This document shows positions 10,901-21,751 of a DNA stretch of 64,000 nt, one piece after another. Numbering within the stretch: position 1 is the stretch's first letter; every line of letters begins with the position of its first letter. Below the pieces are notes generated by a model. That model worked only from the letters and a program-made list of their open reading frames with translations. It ran no database searches and was not told the origin of the DNA. The position numbers were made by a program, and so were the translations under genes. The stretch lies in NCBI GenBank assembly GCA_039602395.1, contig JBCNJP010000007.1, forward strand, positions 120,748,957-120,812,956, written 5' to 3'. The DNA is from Deinandra increscens subsp. villosa (lineage: Eukaryota > Streptophyta > Magnoliopsida > Asterales > Asteraceae).

Positions 10901-11007
10901 TGTTCTTTGCTGCTAATATTTATGTTTTGATTACCATCATCCTCAGACACACGTATTCTCCGGTTTTTAAACATCTAGTCACTTCACACTCACAGAAAAC
11001 CAAGTGA
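7912..11007 (+). CDS. PIGM: GPI mannosyltransferase 1 (PIG-M; PEANUT1-type)
   Basis: Four exons: 7912-8182, 9115-9297, 9838-10385, 10702-11007. All are GT-AG and in phase, giving 435 aa, close to plant homologues of about 450 aa. The enzyme sits in the ER membrane and transfers the first mannose from dolichol-phosphate-mannose to the GPI-anchor precursor. The luminal DXD motif is visible as Y-T-D37-V-D39-Y after the first membrane segment (about residues 8-23). Family landmarks include RYSPLIAYILTPN, RGVPENLSIYSVIVWLFNPF, TIGTRGNCEPI, HMRIYPIIYALPI, HNFSIYFYHIYLNYE and the C-terminal ITAQYFVWFFCLLPL, with many hydrophobic helices. An ATG at 7873 is in frame, but a likely intron acceptor lies between it and 7912. 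In Arabidopsis loss of this enzyme disturbs cell wall formation. No damage was seen. Confidence 0.95.
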
Positions 11008-12043
11008 GTACAACCTGAAGATGAATGTGTTCATGATGATATTTTGCGCAGTGGCCTGGGTTGCACAGTTGCAGGTACTGAGTTTGACCATTTTCGGGTC
11101 TGATGTTTGTTGTACTACAAGTAACCTAACATCCCAGATGAGCTCTGTTAGATTTAACCCTATCTTCAAGCTGATTTCATGGATTTTGTTAGTTACTAAT
11201 TTAGAACGAATTATTTACTATTCATTTCATGTCAAATTGCCCGGGATCTGGTAGTCTTTTGTGGAGTTGGGTTCAGGCAAACAGCACTGCAAACTATTAA
11301 CAGTTTTGATTCAAGCTTTGGGGTCAGATCTAGCCCCCTTAAAAGGATATCCCTAGACTCCATTGCAGTTTTGTATGCAGGGTAAGACATGGGCATCAGC
11401 AGCTGAGACTATTGGTTCAGGTACAAGCTCGTGTTCTAAAACAAGGTGATGGATTGCAGTAATTGGGACTTGTGGCTTGATTATAAATCTAGATGAGATT
11501 GGTACCATGCTTTTGTTGTTACAAGACTTGATTTTTAAAGTAGTCTCTTTTGCCACAAACAAAAAAGTTTTCGTTTTTATTTATTCTAAATTTCTAATTG
11601 ATAATCTATAAGAATTACAGAATGGTTAAAAAGAAAACAAACAAGCATTCCTGGTAAAAAATCTAATTCAAAGAGTAGGGTTTGTGGGGAGGGTGAGATG
11701 AGGACAAACTTTATCCCTATTTAAGAGATAGAGAGGCCACTCCTAATGAGACCCTTTGCTTAGAAAACTGTAGAGAAATGCAAGCCACATCAAGGGTAGT
11801 AAGAAAAATGAAATGTTGAAAAACAAAATGAAACCCATAAGATGACCTGTAACAGGGAAACAATCAAACAAAAGAAAAATAGAAGTCTAAAGAAGCAAAA
11901 GAGGTAGATAGAGAATGTCTAAAAAAAGACTGCACACACTTAAGTTGCCACCCGTAAATTCAAAACTCAAAAACACAAATCCTACAATGAGAAGTAAACC
12001 TAGGAGAGAGTAAAAGAACCTGGGGTCAACAAAAAACTACCGC
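11008..12043. other. PIGM 3' flank, degenerate repeats, no gene
   Basis: The first few hundred bases probably include the PIGM 3' UTR. A block near 11690-11775 (GTGGGGAGGGTGAG, ACAAACTTTATCCCTA, GATAGAGAGG) resembles a dispersed plant repeat but has no definable ends. No protein-like frame is seen. Confidence 0.45.
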
Positions 12044-12060
12044 AAAACAACTCAACAACC

Positions 12061-12558
12061 AACAATGGACGTGCTTATAAAGAGGAACATTCTGATGAAT
12101 TCCATGGCGTGCAAGTTCTGCAGTGAAGAGGACGATTCGTTGGAACATATAGTCACCGGTTGCCCCTTTATTGATCACATATGGAGTCTCGTGATGCAAT
12201 GATGCAGTGGATTCGGAAACCCCTGCTTTTTTCTAGAGACACTGTCTAAGTTGTCACATTGGAGGTGCTTTGATGACATGGAAGGAAACGACAATAAACA
12301 CTATCATGCTCACAAGTTGTTGGTAAATTTTGAAAGAGAGGAACACGATCACGTTCTAGAGGTGTTACCCGTCTATCCATAGGGTGATGATCGAAATTAA
12401 ATCTTGGAGCTTTTTTATGATTCAGCAATTGTTGCAAGTCCCATACGGTCGATTGGAACGTATGGTTTTCATTTTCTTTGTAATGTTTCTCTTTGGCTCC
12501 CTCTAACTCCTTACTAAGGGTATTACCCGTTTTAATGTAATTGCCGTTTCAAAAAAAA
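12061..12558 (+). mobile_element. 5'-truncated L1-type LINE (zf-RVT tail)
   Basis: A degenerate frame reads RNILMNSMACKFCSEEDDSLEH then IVTGCPFIDHIW, the zinc-binding C-terminus that follows reverse transcriptase in plant L1 elements. Stops and frameshifts follow. It ends in an A-tract at 12551-12562. A perfect 17-bp target duplication AAAACAACTCAACAACC flanks it (12044-12060, 12559-12575). It is a dead-on-arrival copy. Confidence 0.85.
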
Positions 12559-12575
12559 AAAACAACTCAACAACC

Positions 12576-14744
12576 CCTTAAAATACACTAGAAATCTCTA
12601 ACCTTAATCCCAAAAAAAATGTAAACTTTGTTTCTAATCTAGAGATCTAAAAACCGTCGTCACAGGCATTCAAGTCTCCCTAGAATGCATAGGCTTGTTT
12701 ATTGGAGAAGATCAATACTTTCTAGTTTTGGTTATTTTGAATATGTGATGAAAGTGATACATTTAATTAGTTATGTTTATATAAAACCATAAAATAAATT
12801 ATAGATCGACCTTTCCTTATTATCAAAAAGTGAAATGTTCTATTTAAAAAATACCTTGTTATTGTAATATTATGATTTATACTTTATTGTTAATGTTTAA
12901 CTATTAACAAATTTCATATCTCTCTCTTTTTTTTTATAATGGTTGGATGTTATATGACATTATCTTATTAATTATTACCATTACCATTACCATTATTATT
13001 TTTATTTTTCTTTAACGTCTTTGCATAATCATGTTATATTAATATTTTTTAACGATTGTCAAAAGCACAAAAATATTTAAAAAAAAAAGATCGTTAAACT
13101 TTACCAATTACCAATTGTCTAGTTTATACATTAGCGCGATTTACCAATTGTCAAAAGTATAATAATATTAAAAAAAGAATTAAATTTTGAACTACCATGT
13201 GTAGTTGACAATGGAAAGTGGGAGACATGAAAAAAGCCCGTTTTACCATGATTTCCTTTTGCAGCTTGTCATGCACTAACAACAACCACTCACAAAAACA
13301 TGAAATCTAGCATGGAAAGAAATTTGTACTCTTTTCTTTGATGTTTGTACTTTTGGATTTTGGACCACACTTTAGGGAATTTGGGGACAATAATTTTGGT
13401 ATCAAAGAACAAATCAATTAAAAACTTTTACATGTATCATGTGACATAACAAAACTATTATGTGTTATACATGTATTTAATACTATGAAATAGAACACCT
13501 CTAGCAGTTGTAAAATATTTCATGACACATCAAACTTTGTGATCACCATACCTAATAGAATCACGCCATTACTAAACTATATTGCCTTCATGCGTTAATT
13601 TATCATTGCAACCATCGAAAAGCGATATAGCATCACTGTGTACCATAATGAATCACCATTGCTGGCTGAGACAATGGACACCGACAATCCATGCTGAGAC
13701 ATCGCCTCGATCACTAATATAAATTTTTGCCATACATTTCTAAAAGTAGGTTTCGTGATGAACACTTTTTGTCAACCTATCAGGTTCATGACATTTCTTT
13801 TTGACTTGAGAATAAGCTAGACATCTCTCCACATTCTTACGGTATCACATTTCAATCTCGATCACAAGTAATTATTGGTTATATCTCGATACATCTTGTT
13901 TGCAGTAGGATGAACAGAATATCTGAATTTATGAGCTTCATCTAAAATTACTGAATTAACCCTAAAAATTATTCGGAATTTATACACCCCAAATCTTTAC
14001 TTAATGTCATCATAATTCTCTTCAAGTTGTTTTACATGACTAAGATCCTTTCTTGTTCTAAATTTCCTTTTCTCAAGGCCTTAGTTTCTGTTTTCTCTAT
14101 TTGATTGGGTGCCGTCGATTTAACTTTACCGGATGAATCCTTTCAACTAACATCCATATTTATAATATATTGTATATAACTTTTATATATATGTATTTCA
14201 TATAAATATAAATTATTGAACTTTTTACTAGTAGCATATTTCACGGTCAGGAAAAAGAAGGGTCGTACCAAAACCATGCACGCTCATGCTCCATCCCCAT
14301 GAAAAAGCTCACTCTTCTTCACCAACCCACCCCACCATCATCATCATATAACCCAACTCATTGCCAAAGTCAACATCAATATTTAACTTTGTTATTATTA
14401 TTTCATAATCTCCTTTAATCTTATTTTATTAATTAGAATTAACGCGTTAACCTGTACCTTACTATTTATGTGAAAACGGGTTACTAGCTAGGTTATAAAC
14501 GCTAATTTGGTTAATAAGGTTACCAACAAGTTTTGATAATATATAACATTTTATTTATAGGATAAATATATAAAATTATAAACGTACTTTGTTCATATAA
14601 TGCAGCTTCAATTCAGCTGGCTGGTTTTCTGGCTAGTTTTCGTTTATATAATGAGTCTTCAACATGTGTTCTTGAGTCTTGAATCTTCATATACATGGCT
14701 CCGCTCCAACACAATAATAAGCAAACTAAGCGTTAGCATTGATT
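12576..14744. other. AT-rich intergenic region, no gene seen
   Basis: Long A/T tracts and short frames without protein character. The duplicated block starts at 13040, inside this stretch. Confidence 0.5.
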
Positions 14745-15290
14745 GGGGACTGGGTCAAAATCCGGCAGGGGCGGATCTAGGAAAGAAAATCAGGGGTAGC
14801 GGGGACTAATGGGGGTTCGGGGGCAGCGCCTCCGAATTTTTTTTTAGGTACTTAACGGGCTTTTGATCATATTTTCAAGGGGCTTTTGCTCATATTTTTA
14901 GGTAAAAACCATAAAATTTCTTTCAGGGGTCACGAAAATTTCGTTTCAGGGGTCGCAAAATACCAAAAACGTAAAACCCCGAAAAAATTTCCTTCTTCGC
15001 GTTAACGGTTCAGGGGTCGCGGGGGCTACCCCTACCCATAGGGTAGGTCCGCCCCTAAAATCCGGGGCCCTTAAAACAAAATTGTACATGGGTCTCCATG
15101 AAAGCACTCGTTTGTCTCGCAGAGTGCTACAAGCGGAACAATAGTCGTATTGCCGGAGATTGCTCACACCCGAGATTCCTCCAAATAATTTAGGTGTAAG
15201 AATTTTAGGAAAAAAGACTATGGTGGAAGAAAGAACAAGAGATACACAATCTCTTGTACATAAGAATACTCTTCTCATAATGGTTATTTG
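14745..15290 (-). mobile_element. LTR fragment related to the one at 650-950, split by a hAT MITE
   Basis: Outside the MITE, GGGTCAAAATCCGG/GGCCCTTAAAACAAA matches GGGTCAAAACCCGGGTCCCT at 719-745. The following TTGTCTCGCAGAGTGCTACAA and TCGTATTGCCGGAG match TTGTTTCCCAGGGTACAA and CGTATTGTACGGCCGGG. A GA-rich segment follows in both. No intact ends or coding frames are seen. Confidence 0.5.
14766..15057. mobile_element. hAT-type MITE
   Basis: A 292-bp element starting CAGGGGCGGATCTA and ending TAGGTCCGCCCCTA, i.e. imperfect terminal inverted repeats typical of hAT elements. A perfect 8-bp target duplication AAATCCGG is present at 14758-14765 and 15058-15065. The interior has no transposase frame. 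Confidence 0.88.
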
Positions 15291-15986
15291 ATTTTTCTAC
15301 TCTCATGAAGTATTAGACTTTTAAAGTTTTTTTAATTTTTTATTATTGTCTGTCTAAAACAAATGAACCTAAGGTTTTATTTATACTCACACTTTCATCT
15401 ATCTTGTTTATGAGTCAAGACATGAAATCTCAACAATAATGACTCAAAACTCCATTCTAATTTTGAGTCAAAACATCTATTTAATTTATATTAAACCTCT
15501 TATTAAATAGAAAAATAAAACATTCAATTCATATTGGTTTATGACATATTTTATTTAGAATTAAACAAGAGAATGTAACAATTTCTAAGTGTGTACGTTG
15601 TAACAGTATGTCGGTATATATCAACCACTTATTCCAATCATATAAAACTTGAGCATCGATATTGTATTTATCATAGCTCAATTTTGAACATCGTTTGGTT
15701 TAATCACAAATATAAATATAATTGTTATTGTCCAGAACTCTCATTTTCATTAAAAAAAAAAAAAAGAATTCAGTTTTTACCTTCATGGATAACGAAAATT
15801 GTTTATTCTTGTTATATTGAAGATATAGACGACTGGTGAAGGGTGTATTGGTAAATTTCCATTTTGACCATCGTAATTGCATGCAGTGATGACCAAGATT
15901 AATGTTTGTCATAAATTTCTAAACAATTCATATATTACACTTCACCCCACCCCAGGTTTTAACATATAGTTAAATTATGAACTCAC
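15066..15986. other. upstream region of MIR394, no gene seen
   Basis: LTR debris up to about 15290, then AT-rich sequence with a 14-base A run near 15752. It presumably contains distal MIR394 promoter elements, which I cannot identify. Confidence 0.4.
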
Positions 15987-15998
15987 TAAAATATATCC
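15987..15998 (+). promoter_or_regulatory. TATA-like element of MIR394
   Basis: TAAAATATATCC lies about 115 bp before the hairpin and is followed by a CT-rich start-site-like stretch (16018-16060). Assigned from spacing only. Confidence 0.35.
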
Positions 15999-16100
15999 AC
16001 TTCATGTTACAACTCTCTTACATATCTCTCCTCTCATCTTCTCTCTCTCTCTCTCTCAAACTTCAAAGATTCATCTCTCTCGTTAAATAGAGGGAGGGTT

Positions 16101-16239
16101 TCTCATGAACATACATACAGAATCAGTTTGGCATTCTGTCCACCTCCACATATGTTGAAGATAAATATATATATAGCGATGATTACTGGTTAGGAGGTGG
16201 TCAGCCTGCTAAATTAGCTCTGTAAGTTTTCTCATGAGA
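16101..16239 (+). ncRNA. MIR394: MIR394 primary hairpin
   Basis: The 20-nt sequence TTGGCATTCTGTCCACCTCC at 16128-16147 is the conserved mature miR394. The opposite arm GGAGGTGGTCAGCCTGCTAA (16193-16212) pairs with it through its length except at one A/T, two central and one C/T position, as in a normal pre-miRNA duplex. The lower stem continues (CATACAG...CTGTAAG) with flanking TCTCATGA blocks. The loop is about 45 nt and AT-rich. In Arabidopsis miR394 targets the F-box gene LCR and controls leaf shape and shoot meristem stem-cell competence. The 5p-arm position is as in known MIR394 genes. The same hairpin occurs in the second copy of the block. Confidence 0.95.
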
Positions 16240-17442
16240 GACGTTAAAACAAACGATACATGAAGCTCATATGTAGATAGGTGCATGATCTTCATGTTAA
16301 TTCTTTTGCTCGAGTTTCTCTTGATACAAAATCATCATCAAGATCATCATCATATATAAGTTATAATGGTTTTCGATTAGTTTTCTATCATTTATAAGCG
16401 ATTAGTTTTCTATCATATATAACTTTCGTTTGTATTCAAGTGATCATCAATTGGGTTATTCTATGTATCTCATCTCTATGGTTTACCTTTGATGATTTCT
16501 ATTCACAAAAGTTAGTCTAAATTAGGGCTTTCTTGGTTTCTCTATAACGTTCTTATATATGTTTAGTATTTATGCGCGCATCTTTTAGCTTCATTCTATT
16601 ACCATAGATGTTAGACGAGATCATTCGTTGATTACTTAGGGTACTAGGTTAATAACCCGTGTATTACACGAGTTGATTTCATAATAATAGATACATATAA
16701 AAAAAAGAAAAAACGGTTAAAATAATTAAAATTATTATCTTTGATAAATTGTTGATTACTTTTCTTAAAATAATCAAATAATTGAGTAATTTATCAAATT
16801 CACATTAAGTTTTTCTAAAAATAAAATAATAGAAATTTAGTTTTGACAAAATTGGTAATTATACTTAATTGATAATCTAATAAATTGATACTTGAATGTG
16901 GTTTTGACATGTGACAATAATGATGTAAACCTCCTAAAAATGAGACATGTAACACCTATTTTATTACTTTATTAGGATTAAAGATAAGAAAAACATTAAA
17001 ATCGGTATAATTAACATTACGAGTATAAAATTTTATATCATATATTTACTTAAAAGCCATGATATATGGAATTCGAATGTTGATCTTGTGTTAGTCAACC
17101 CATAAAATATAATTAATTGATTATGGAAATTTGGGAAATGTAATAAAGGATGGAGTGAAATTGTGCTAGCTTTTTGACTTTTTTATATATTTGAATTAAA
17201 AGTGGAAAACTTAAAGACTTCAAACTTTTTGTCAGTCGATAATGATTTAAGCAAGACATGGTGACATAACATGTTCCTTTCAATACTTCATCATTATGAT
17301 GCATAACGATTGTGTGCTTTCAGCTATGGAGTTCCCACTTAAAGCATTGGATTCTTGTGAGCATTATTTCTCATATTCTATCCATTCACTCTTTTACTAT
17401 ATATACACACCCACAACATACATATATAAATATATATATATT
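16240..17442. other. MIR394 3' region, no protein gene seen
   Basis: Should include the remainder of the miRNA primary transcript. Apart from the hairpin at 16654-16674 only AT-rich sequence is visible. Confidence 0.45.
16654..16674. repeat. short near-perfect palindrome, possible Helitron-like terminus
   Basis: AACCCGTGTA and TACACGAGTT form a 10-bp stem with one mismatch, next to TTAATA. A very similar motif (AATCCGTGTATTATACGGAT) lies at 49927. Such hairpins occur near Helitron-type ends, but no matching opposite end is identified. Confidence 0.35.
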
Positions 17443-17862
17443 CCGTGTAGACCCCTTAAATTTTGTAGACCCCGTTGACCCCTATAAAACTCAATAAAAA
17501 TAAAACTTAGTGTTGTAAATTTGGTTTTTTTTATTACGATAAGCTTTTAAGAACCAAAAAAATAAATAAATAAATTTAAAAAAAACAAAAAACATTAAAA
17601 ATCGAACATTTTAAGACAATGAGTTTTAAAATAATGAGTTTTAAACGCAACACTGAGTTTTATTGAGTTTATTGAGTTTTAAACTCATTGATTTTTAAAA
17701 CTCATTGTCTTAAAATGTTCAATTTTTAATGTTTATCGCAAATAAAAGCTTATCGCAAATAAAAAAAACTAAATTAACAAAACTGAGTTTTATTTTTAGT
17801 GAGTTTTAATGAGTTTTATTGAGTTTTATAAGGGGTCTACAAAAAATAAGGGGTCTACACGG
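17443..17862. mobile_element. foldback element with GTAGACCCC termini
   Basis: A 420-bp element starting CCGTGTAGACCCCTTA and ending TAAGGGGTCTACACGG. These are perfect 16-bp inverted ends. Inner sequences are also inverted (TATAAAACTCA...TGAGTTTTATA, AACATTTTAAGACAATGAG...CTCATTGTCTTAAAATGTT). It is inserted in an AT microsatellite. Target duplication and superfamily are not clear. Confidence 0.75.
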
Positions 17863-17870
17863 ATCTTTTA

Positions 17871-17871
<1 letters not shown>

Positions 17872-17913
<42 letters not shown>

Positions 17914-17939
17914 CCAAAATATATATATATATATATATA
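17872..17939. repeat. (TA)n microsatellite, interrupted
   Basis: Two TA tracts separated by ACACACACCCAAAA. Similar TA sequence lies on the other side of the adjacent foldback element, so that element probably inserted into this tract. Confidence 0.85.
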
Positions 17940-18392
17940 GTCTACTCGTAGACCGGCCACCTATTTCACATGCGAATTACTATATTTAACATATGAAATT
18001 TGTTGAAGAGAAAAATAAATCTCTTTTTTTTCTTTAGCGAATTTCACATGCGAAATAAATATTTCACATACGAGATGGGAGGTTTACAATGAATACCTCC
18101 TATACTATAGAGACGAAATTGTCTTTTTACATTAACTTTTGAGAGCTTAGGGACAAAATTATCTTTTATGAATTAGACTATCTTAATACAAAAGAGTTAC
18201 TCTAATTATGTAAAAGTGTTGTAAAACTAGCCCAATAGCACAACAATAAGAGAAGACATTTAGAGAGAAAGAAACGTGATATTTCATCGATAAGGTATAT
18301 AGTACAATGAAATACAATTGAGTATATATAGAGTAGGAAAAGTTAGGAAACAACATAATATATATTAGGCATTGATAATCATAATAATATAT

Positions 18393-18570
18393 AGAGTAAA
18401 TTATTAATTTCGTTCTTTATAAAAAGGTGAAATTACTCGTTTTGTCCTTTATATTCAATAATTATTGATTTCATTTTTTTTTTAAATTGCACGCTGGCAA
18501 TCATTTCCATTAACCCCCGTTAAACAATTCCGTTAACTTCCCTCACGTGAGGGGCATTTTTATCCTTTTA
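18393..18570. mobile_element. one-ended MITE fragment
   Basis: AGTAAATTATTAATTTCGTTC, then TGAAATTACTCGTTTTGTCC, matches the general style of the GTCC-rich inverted ends at 21752 and 62597, but no opposite end is seen. It includes a perfect 14-bp palindrome CCCTCACGTGAGGG (18540-18553) containing a CACGTG core. Confidence 0.4.
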
Positions 18571-19369
18571 CAAGCCTGTATTTATATGTGAGTTAAATCA
18601 TCTTTTTAAAATGTTAAAACTATTAAGAGTATAGTTCCAACAACATATATGTCTGTGAGCGTACGCGATAAGTGAAGGCCTTTGTCTTTATTTACATGCA
18701 AGTTGTAAGAGGGTCATAGTATCAACACACATTTCTTAAAAATGACGACTTACATTGATCCGCTAAAAGAGTTTGAAAATTAATTCTTTTGTTTTCGAAT
18801 GAACCAGCATGTGAGTAAGATTCATATTTATTTACTTATTAGCTTTTGGGTTTGTAGATATTTCATAGGTGAGATTCATTCCTGTTTATCATTCTTTGAG
18901 GTTGAAATTTACTCATTCTGATGTCCCTTAAAACAACCAAAATTTAAATCACCTTAATTAGTACTTGAAGTGATAAATGATCTCTATGCTTAGAAGTGAT
19001 GATGAGGAAGTTTTTTTTACGCCCCTTGTCTATTGTTGTATGTTGCTTGATTCGCCAAAAGGGAAGTAACGAGGCGACTTATTATATGCAAGTGTTGGTT
19101 TTGTGGTGATTTACTGATTTTTATGTACGAAGGTTAATTAGCTAGCTCAGTTATGTTAAAGTCCATTCTATTTTTACCCTAGTTTATTTTCCTATATAGT
19201 TTAGGATTGTATTTGTAATATGGTTTTAGCATAGAGAAATAGAAATCACTATTTATCACGTGTCTCTATTTCATCGTTGTTTCGATCTTTTTCGTGTTAT
19301 TGACATGTGTTGGTTGATTTGCTGTCAAAGGAAATACCTAACAATTTTTTTTTGTTGTTGTTATTCATC
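18571..19369. other. AT-rich intergenic region, no gene seen
   Basis: No protein-like frame or transposon terminus was recognised. Confidence 0.5.
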
Positions 19370-19385
19370 ATTTGAAATACTTACC

Positions 19386-19637
19386 TTCTTTTTTTTTTAA
19401 ACACCAATTAAATAAAAGCCTGGCTACCCTGGGTAACACGATGGCAGAGTGGTACCACAAACATCCGTGAATTCGACAGAGCGATGGGTTAAACGAAGAC
19501 ATGCCAGTTGAACCTATTCCAGTGAAAACTTACATTGTCGGGCGGTAAAACTTGGAGGATCAAGGATTGAACGTGTGACATCTCAGTCCCGAGTCTCTCA
19601 TCATCACCAGTAACCACTCAAACAGGTCCTCGTGGTT
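19386..19637 (-). mobile_element. SINE with 16-bp target duplication
   Basis: A perfect duplication ATTTGAAATACTTACC flanks it (19370-19385, 19638-19653). On the minus strand the element starts AACCACGAGGACCTG, contains GAGTGGTTACTGG (box A-like) and GTTCAATCC (box B-like, 19564-19572), and ends in an A-rich tail (TTTAAAAAAAAAGAAG). About 252 bp with no coding frame. This is the structure of a tRNA-derived SINE. The family name is unknown. Confidence 0.82.
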
Positions 19638-19653
19638 ATTTGAAATACTTACC

Positions 19654-20465
19654 AAGCATGTTGCTACTTATGTGTAAACTAGATTTGCTACCCGCAATTA
19701 CCGCGGAGATAACGCCGGTACACAACCATTGCATAACGGTACGTAAAAAAAAGAAAATAAAAACGTGTAACGACCAAAATGCTTCAAACCCAAAACCATG
19801 TTACACTATTGTACCTAAGGAAATCTATACGTACCTATTACACCACCAAAAAACACCAAGTCTTTTGTCTAGCTAAAACGACTCATTTGCAAATAGAAAA
19901 AAAATAATGTTACAACGTTAAAATTGGAAATCGAACGCTCAAAGTGTTGAGCCTATGACCTAAAAGTTATGTTATACGACTGTGTTCGTTACACTACACA
20001 CTTATGTACTAAACTCCTCACGTATGGATAAAAATCTTATTTTTGATCTTTTTACTATAACGAATGGGGAAAAAACAATGATAAAATTGTGAAAAGTGCC
20101 GATAGCAAAATAGTAAAAAGAAACAAATGATAAAAATCGATCTTTTCTAAAAGATATGGGTATATAATATAAATAAAAATCACATGCAATGAAGTATGGA
20201 TTAAGCCTTGGGTAGGGTTGAAAAGACATTTATGTAAACCATATACAAATGACTAATTTTAATCTCATTTTGAATTAGACCAAACTAAAATAGCTATACT
20301 CTTAATCTCTTTTCGTGTGAGATCAATTTTTCATAGGTAGTTTGCAAAATCAAATCTAAAGTTATGATGTAATAAAATTTGAGTTTATGAATCAAATTCA
20401 TAATTTGTTTACTATGTGTATAAACTTTATTAAGAAAATCAAAAATTATAAAAAAAAAAACCGTT
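19654..20465. other. intergenic, no gene seen
   Basis: Low-complexity AT-rich sequence. Frames of up to 78 codons lack any protein character. Confidence 0.5.
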
Positions 20466-20481
20466 ATGTTTATATGAACTT

Positions 20482-20732
20482 TTTTTTTTTTTGAACGGCA
20501 GTAAGATATAAACTAAAACAGCTCCAAAAAAGAGCGGAAATTACATGAAAAGAAGAGGGTTGTTCAACCAATTAGGCCACCCGATTACAACTTTATTCAT
20601 TCTAGCACTATACCACATATACGAAAAGTAAACAATCGAATCAAAAATGGTCTCGTTCTTGGTGTTACTCCCTTTGAAGATGTAGTCGTTTCGTGTACAC
20701 CAAATATACCACCACATGGTAAACAAAATGGA
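20482..20732 (-). mobile_element. 5'-truncated LINE tail
   Basis: On the minus strand a frame reads TMWWYIWCTRNDYIFKG, the extreme C-terminus of plant L1 ORF2. It ends with a poly-A tail (T run 20480-20492 on the plus strand). The target duplication ATGTTTATATGAACTT is perfect over 16 bp (20466-20481, 20733-20748). Confidence 0.85.
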
Positions 20733-20989
20733 ATGTTTATATGAACTTTCATGTTTCATCATTTATATTTAACAGGCACGTTAATCGTTCATTATATTAT
20801 ATATTTATAACAGAGGGTTGGGTTATTTTAAAAAGAATCCTTATTCTAAAAAGCTTAAAATAATAATAAAATGTCATAAACGGACTCAAATAAATTTCAA
20901 TTAAGCTCACTGCAGTAACGTTGGAACCATTTCGTCAAGTCCTAAACCCTAATCATAAATCATAATCCTTAAAAAACGATTGATGGGTG

Positions 20990-21350
20990 TAAAAGACACA
21001 ATGGGTAGGAAACACAGATTTTGAAACCATAAGACTAAACCCTAAAAACAATGACAAGTAAAAAGACACAATGAGTTGGAAAACGTAAATTTGATAACTT
21101 AAAAAGCTAAAGTCTAAAGCTAAACCCTAAAAAAACAAGGACGAGCAAAAAAACACAATAAGGCAATGAGCTGGAAAATATAAATTTGATAACCTAAAAG
21201 ATAAAGTCTAAAGCTAAATCCTAAATTCTAATTCTAAACCATAAACTTAAACCCTAAAAATTAACGATGAATAGAAAAGATACATCAACGAGCAAAAAAG
21301 ACGAATAACTTAAAAACAAAAATTCTATAATCTAAAAGCTAAGATTATAG
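20990..21350. repeat. degenerate tandem repeat rich in AAACCCTAA (telobox) motifs
   Basis: Roughly three to four units of about 90-130 bp. Each has a GACACAATGAGYTGGAAA-like start, an AAATTTGATAACYTAAAA middle and a CTAAAGCTAAACCCTAAA end. AAACCCTA telobox cores occur around 20944, 21042, 21126 and 21250. It is not a telomeric array, because the units are long and the cores are spaced. Confidence 0.6.
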
Positions 21351-21493
21351 AGTTCGACGGATCAATAGCAATACCGCTGAAATTGTTTAAACGGGTTTAT
21401 CAACCGGTTTATAAGTTTTAAAAAATAATTTCCACACATTCATTTTAAAATAATGGTTATGGTTACCTTTGTCCGTTAATTAAACATACATAT

Positions 21494-21751
21494 AGTGGAG
21501 GCTTGCAACTGTCTATGTTTGGGTTGAAACTTACGGGTTTCAACGTAGGTCCCATGTGGGCATGCTAGACAGTCGCATGGTTTTCCCGGGGAACGTCCAT
21601 ATGCCCCACTCGACCCCAGCTGAGGCACGGTTAGGACACTCATATCTGGCTGTCTGTGGGGTGGACCCTTATCTCCTCCTCTACGAAGGTAGGATAGGTG
21701 CGCGATGTCCTAACCCATCGTGACCAACATCGCCGTTCTAAAAAAAATTAA
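21494..21751 (+). mobile_element. SINE-like retroposon with A-tail
   Basis: A GC-richer block (starting AGTGGAGGCTTGCAACTGTC) ends in TTCTAAAAAAAATTAA. A 16-bp target duplication AATTAAACATACATAT lies before it (21478-21493). Its second copy (22266-22281) is now separated from the tail by the MULE-type element at 21752-22262. No coding frame is seen. The family is not recognised. Confidence 0.65.

Noticed and set aside
11021..11254. 77-codon frame just after PIGM
   Set aside because: It lies in the probable 3' UTR, with no domain and no splice partners.
20942..21260. Interstitial telomere
   Set aside because: AAACCCTA cores are isolated within 100-bp units, not in a head-to-tail heptamer array.
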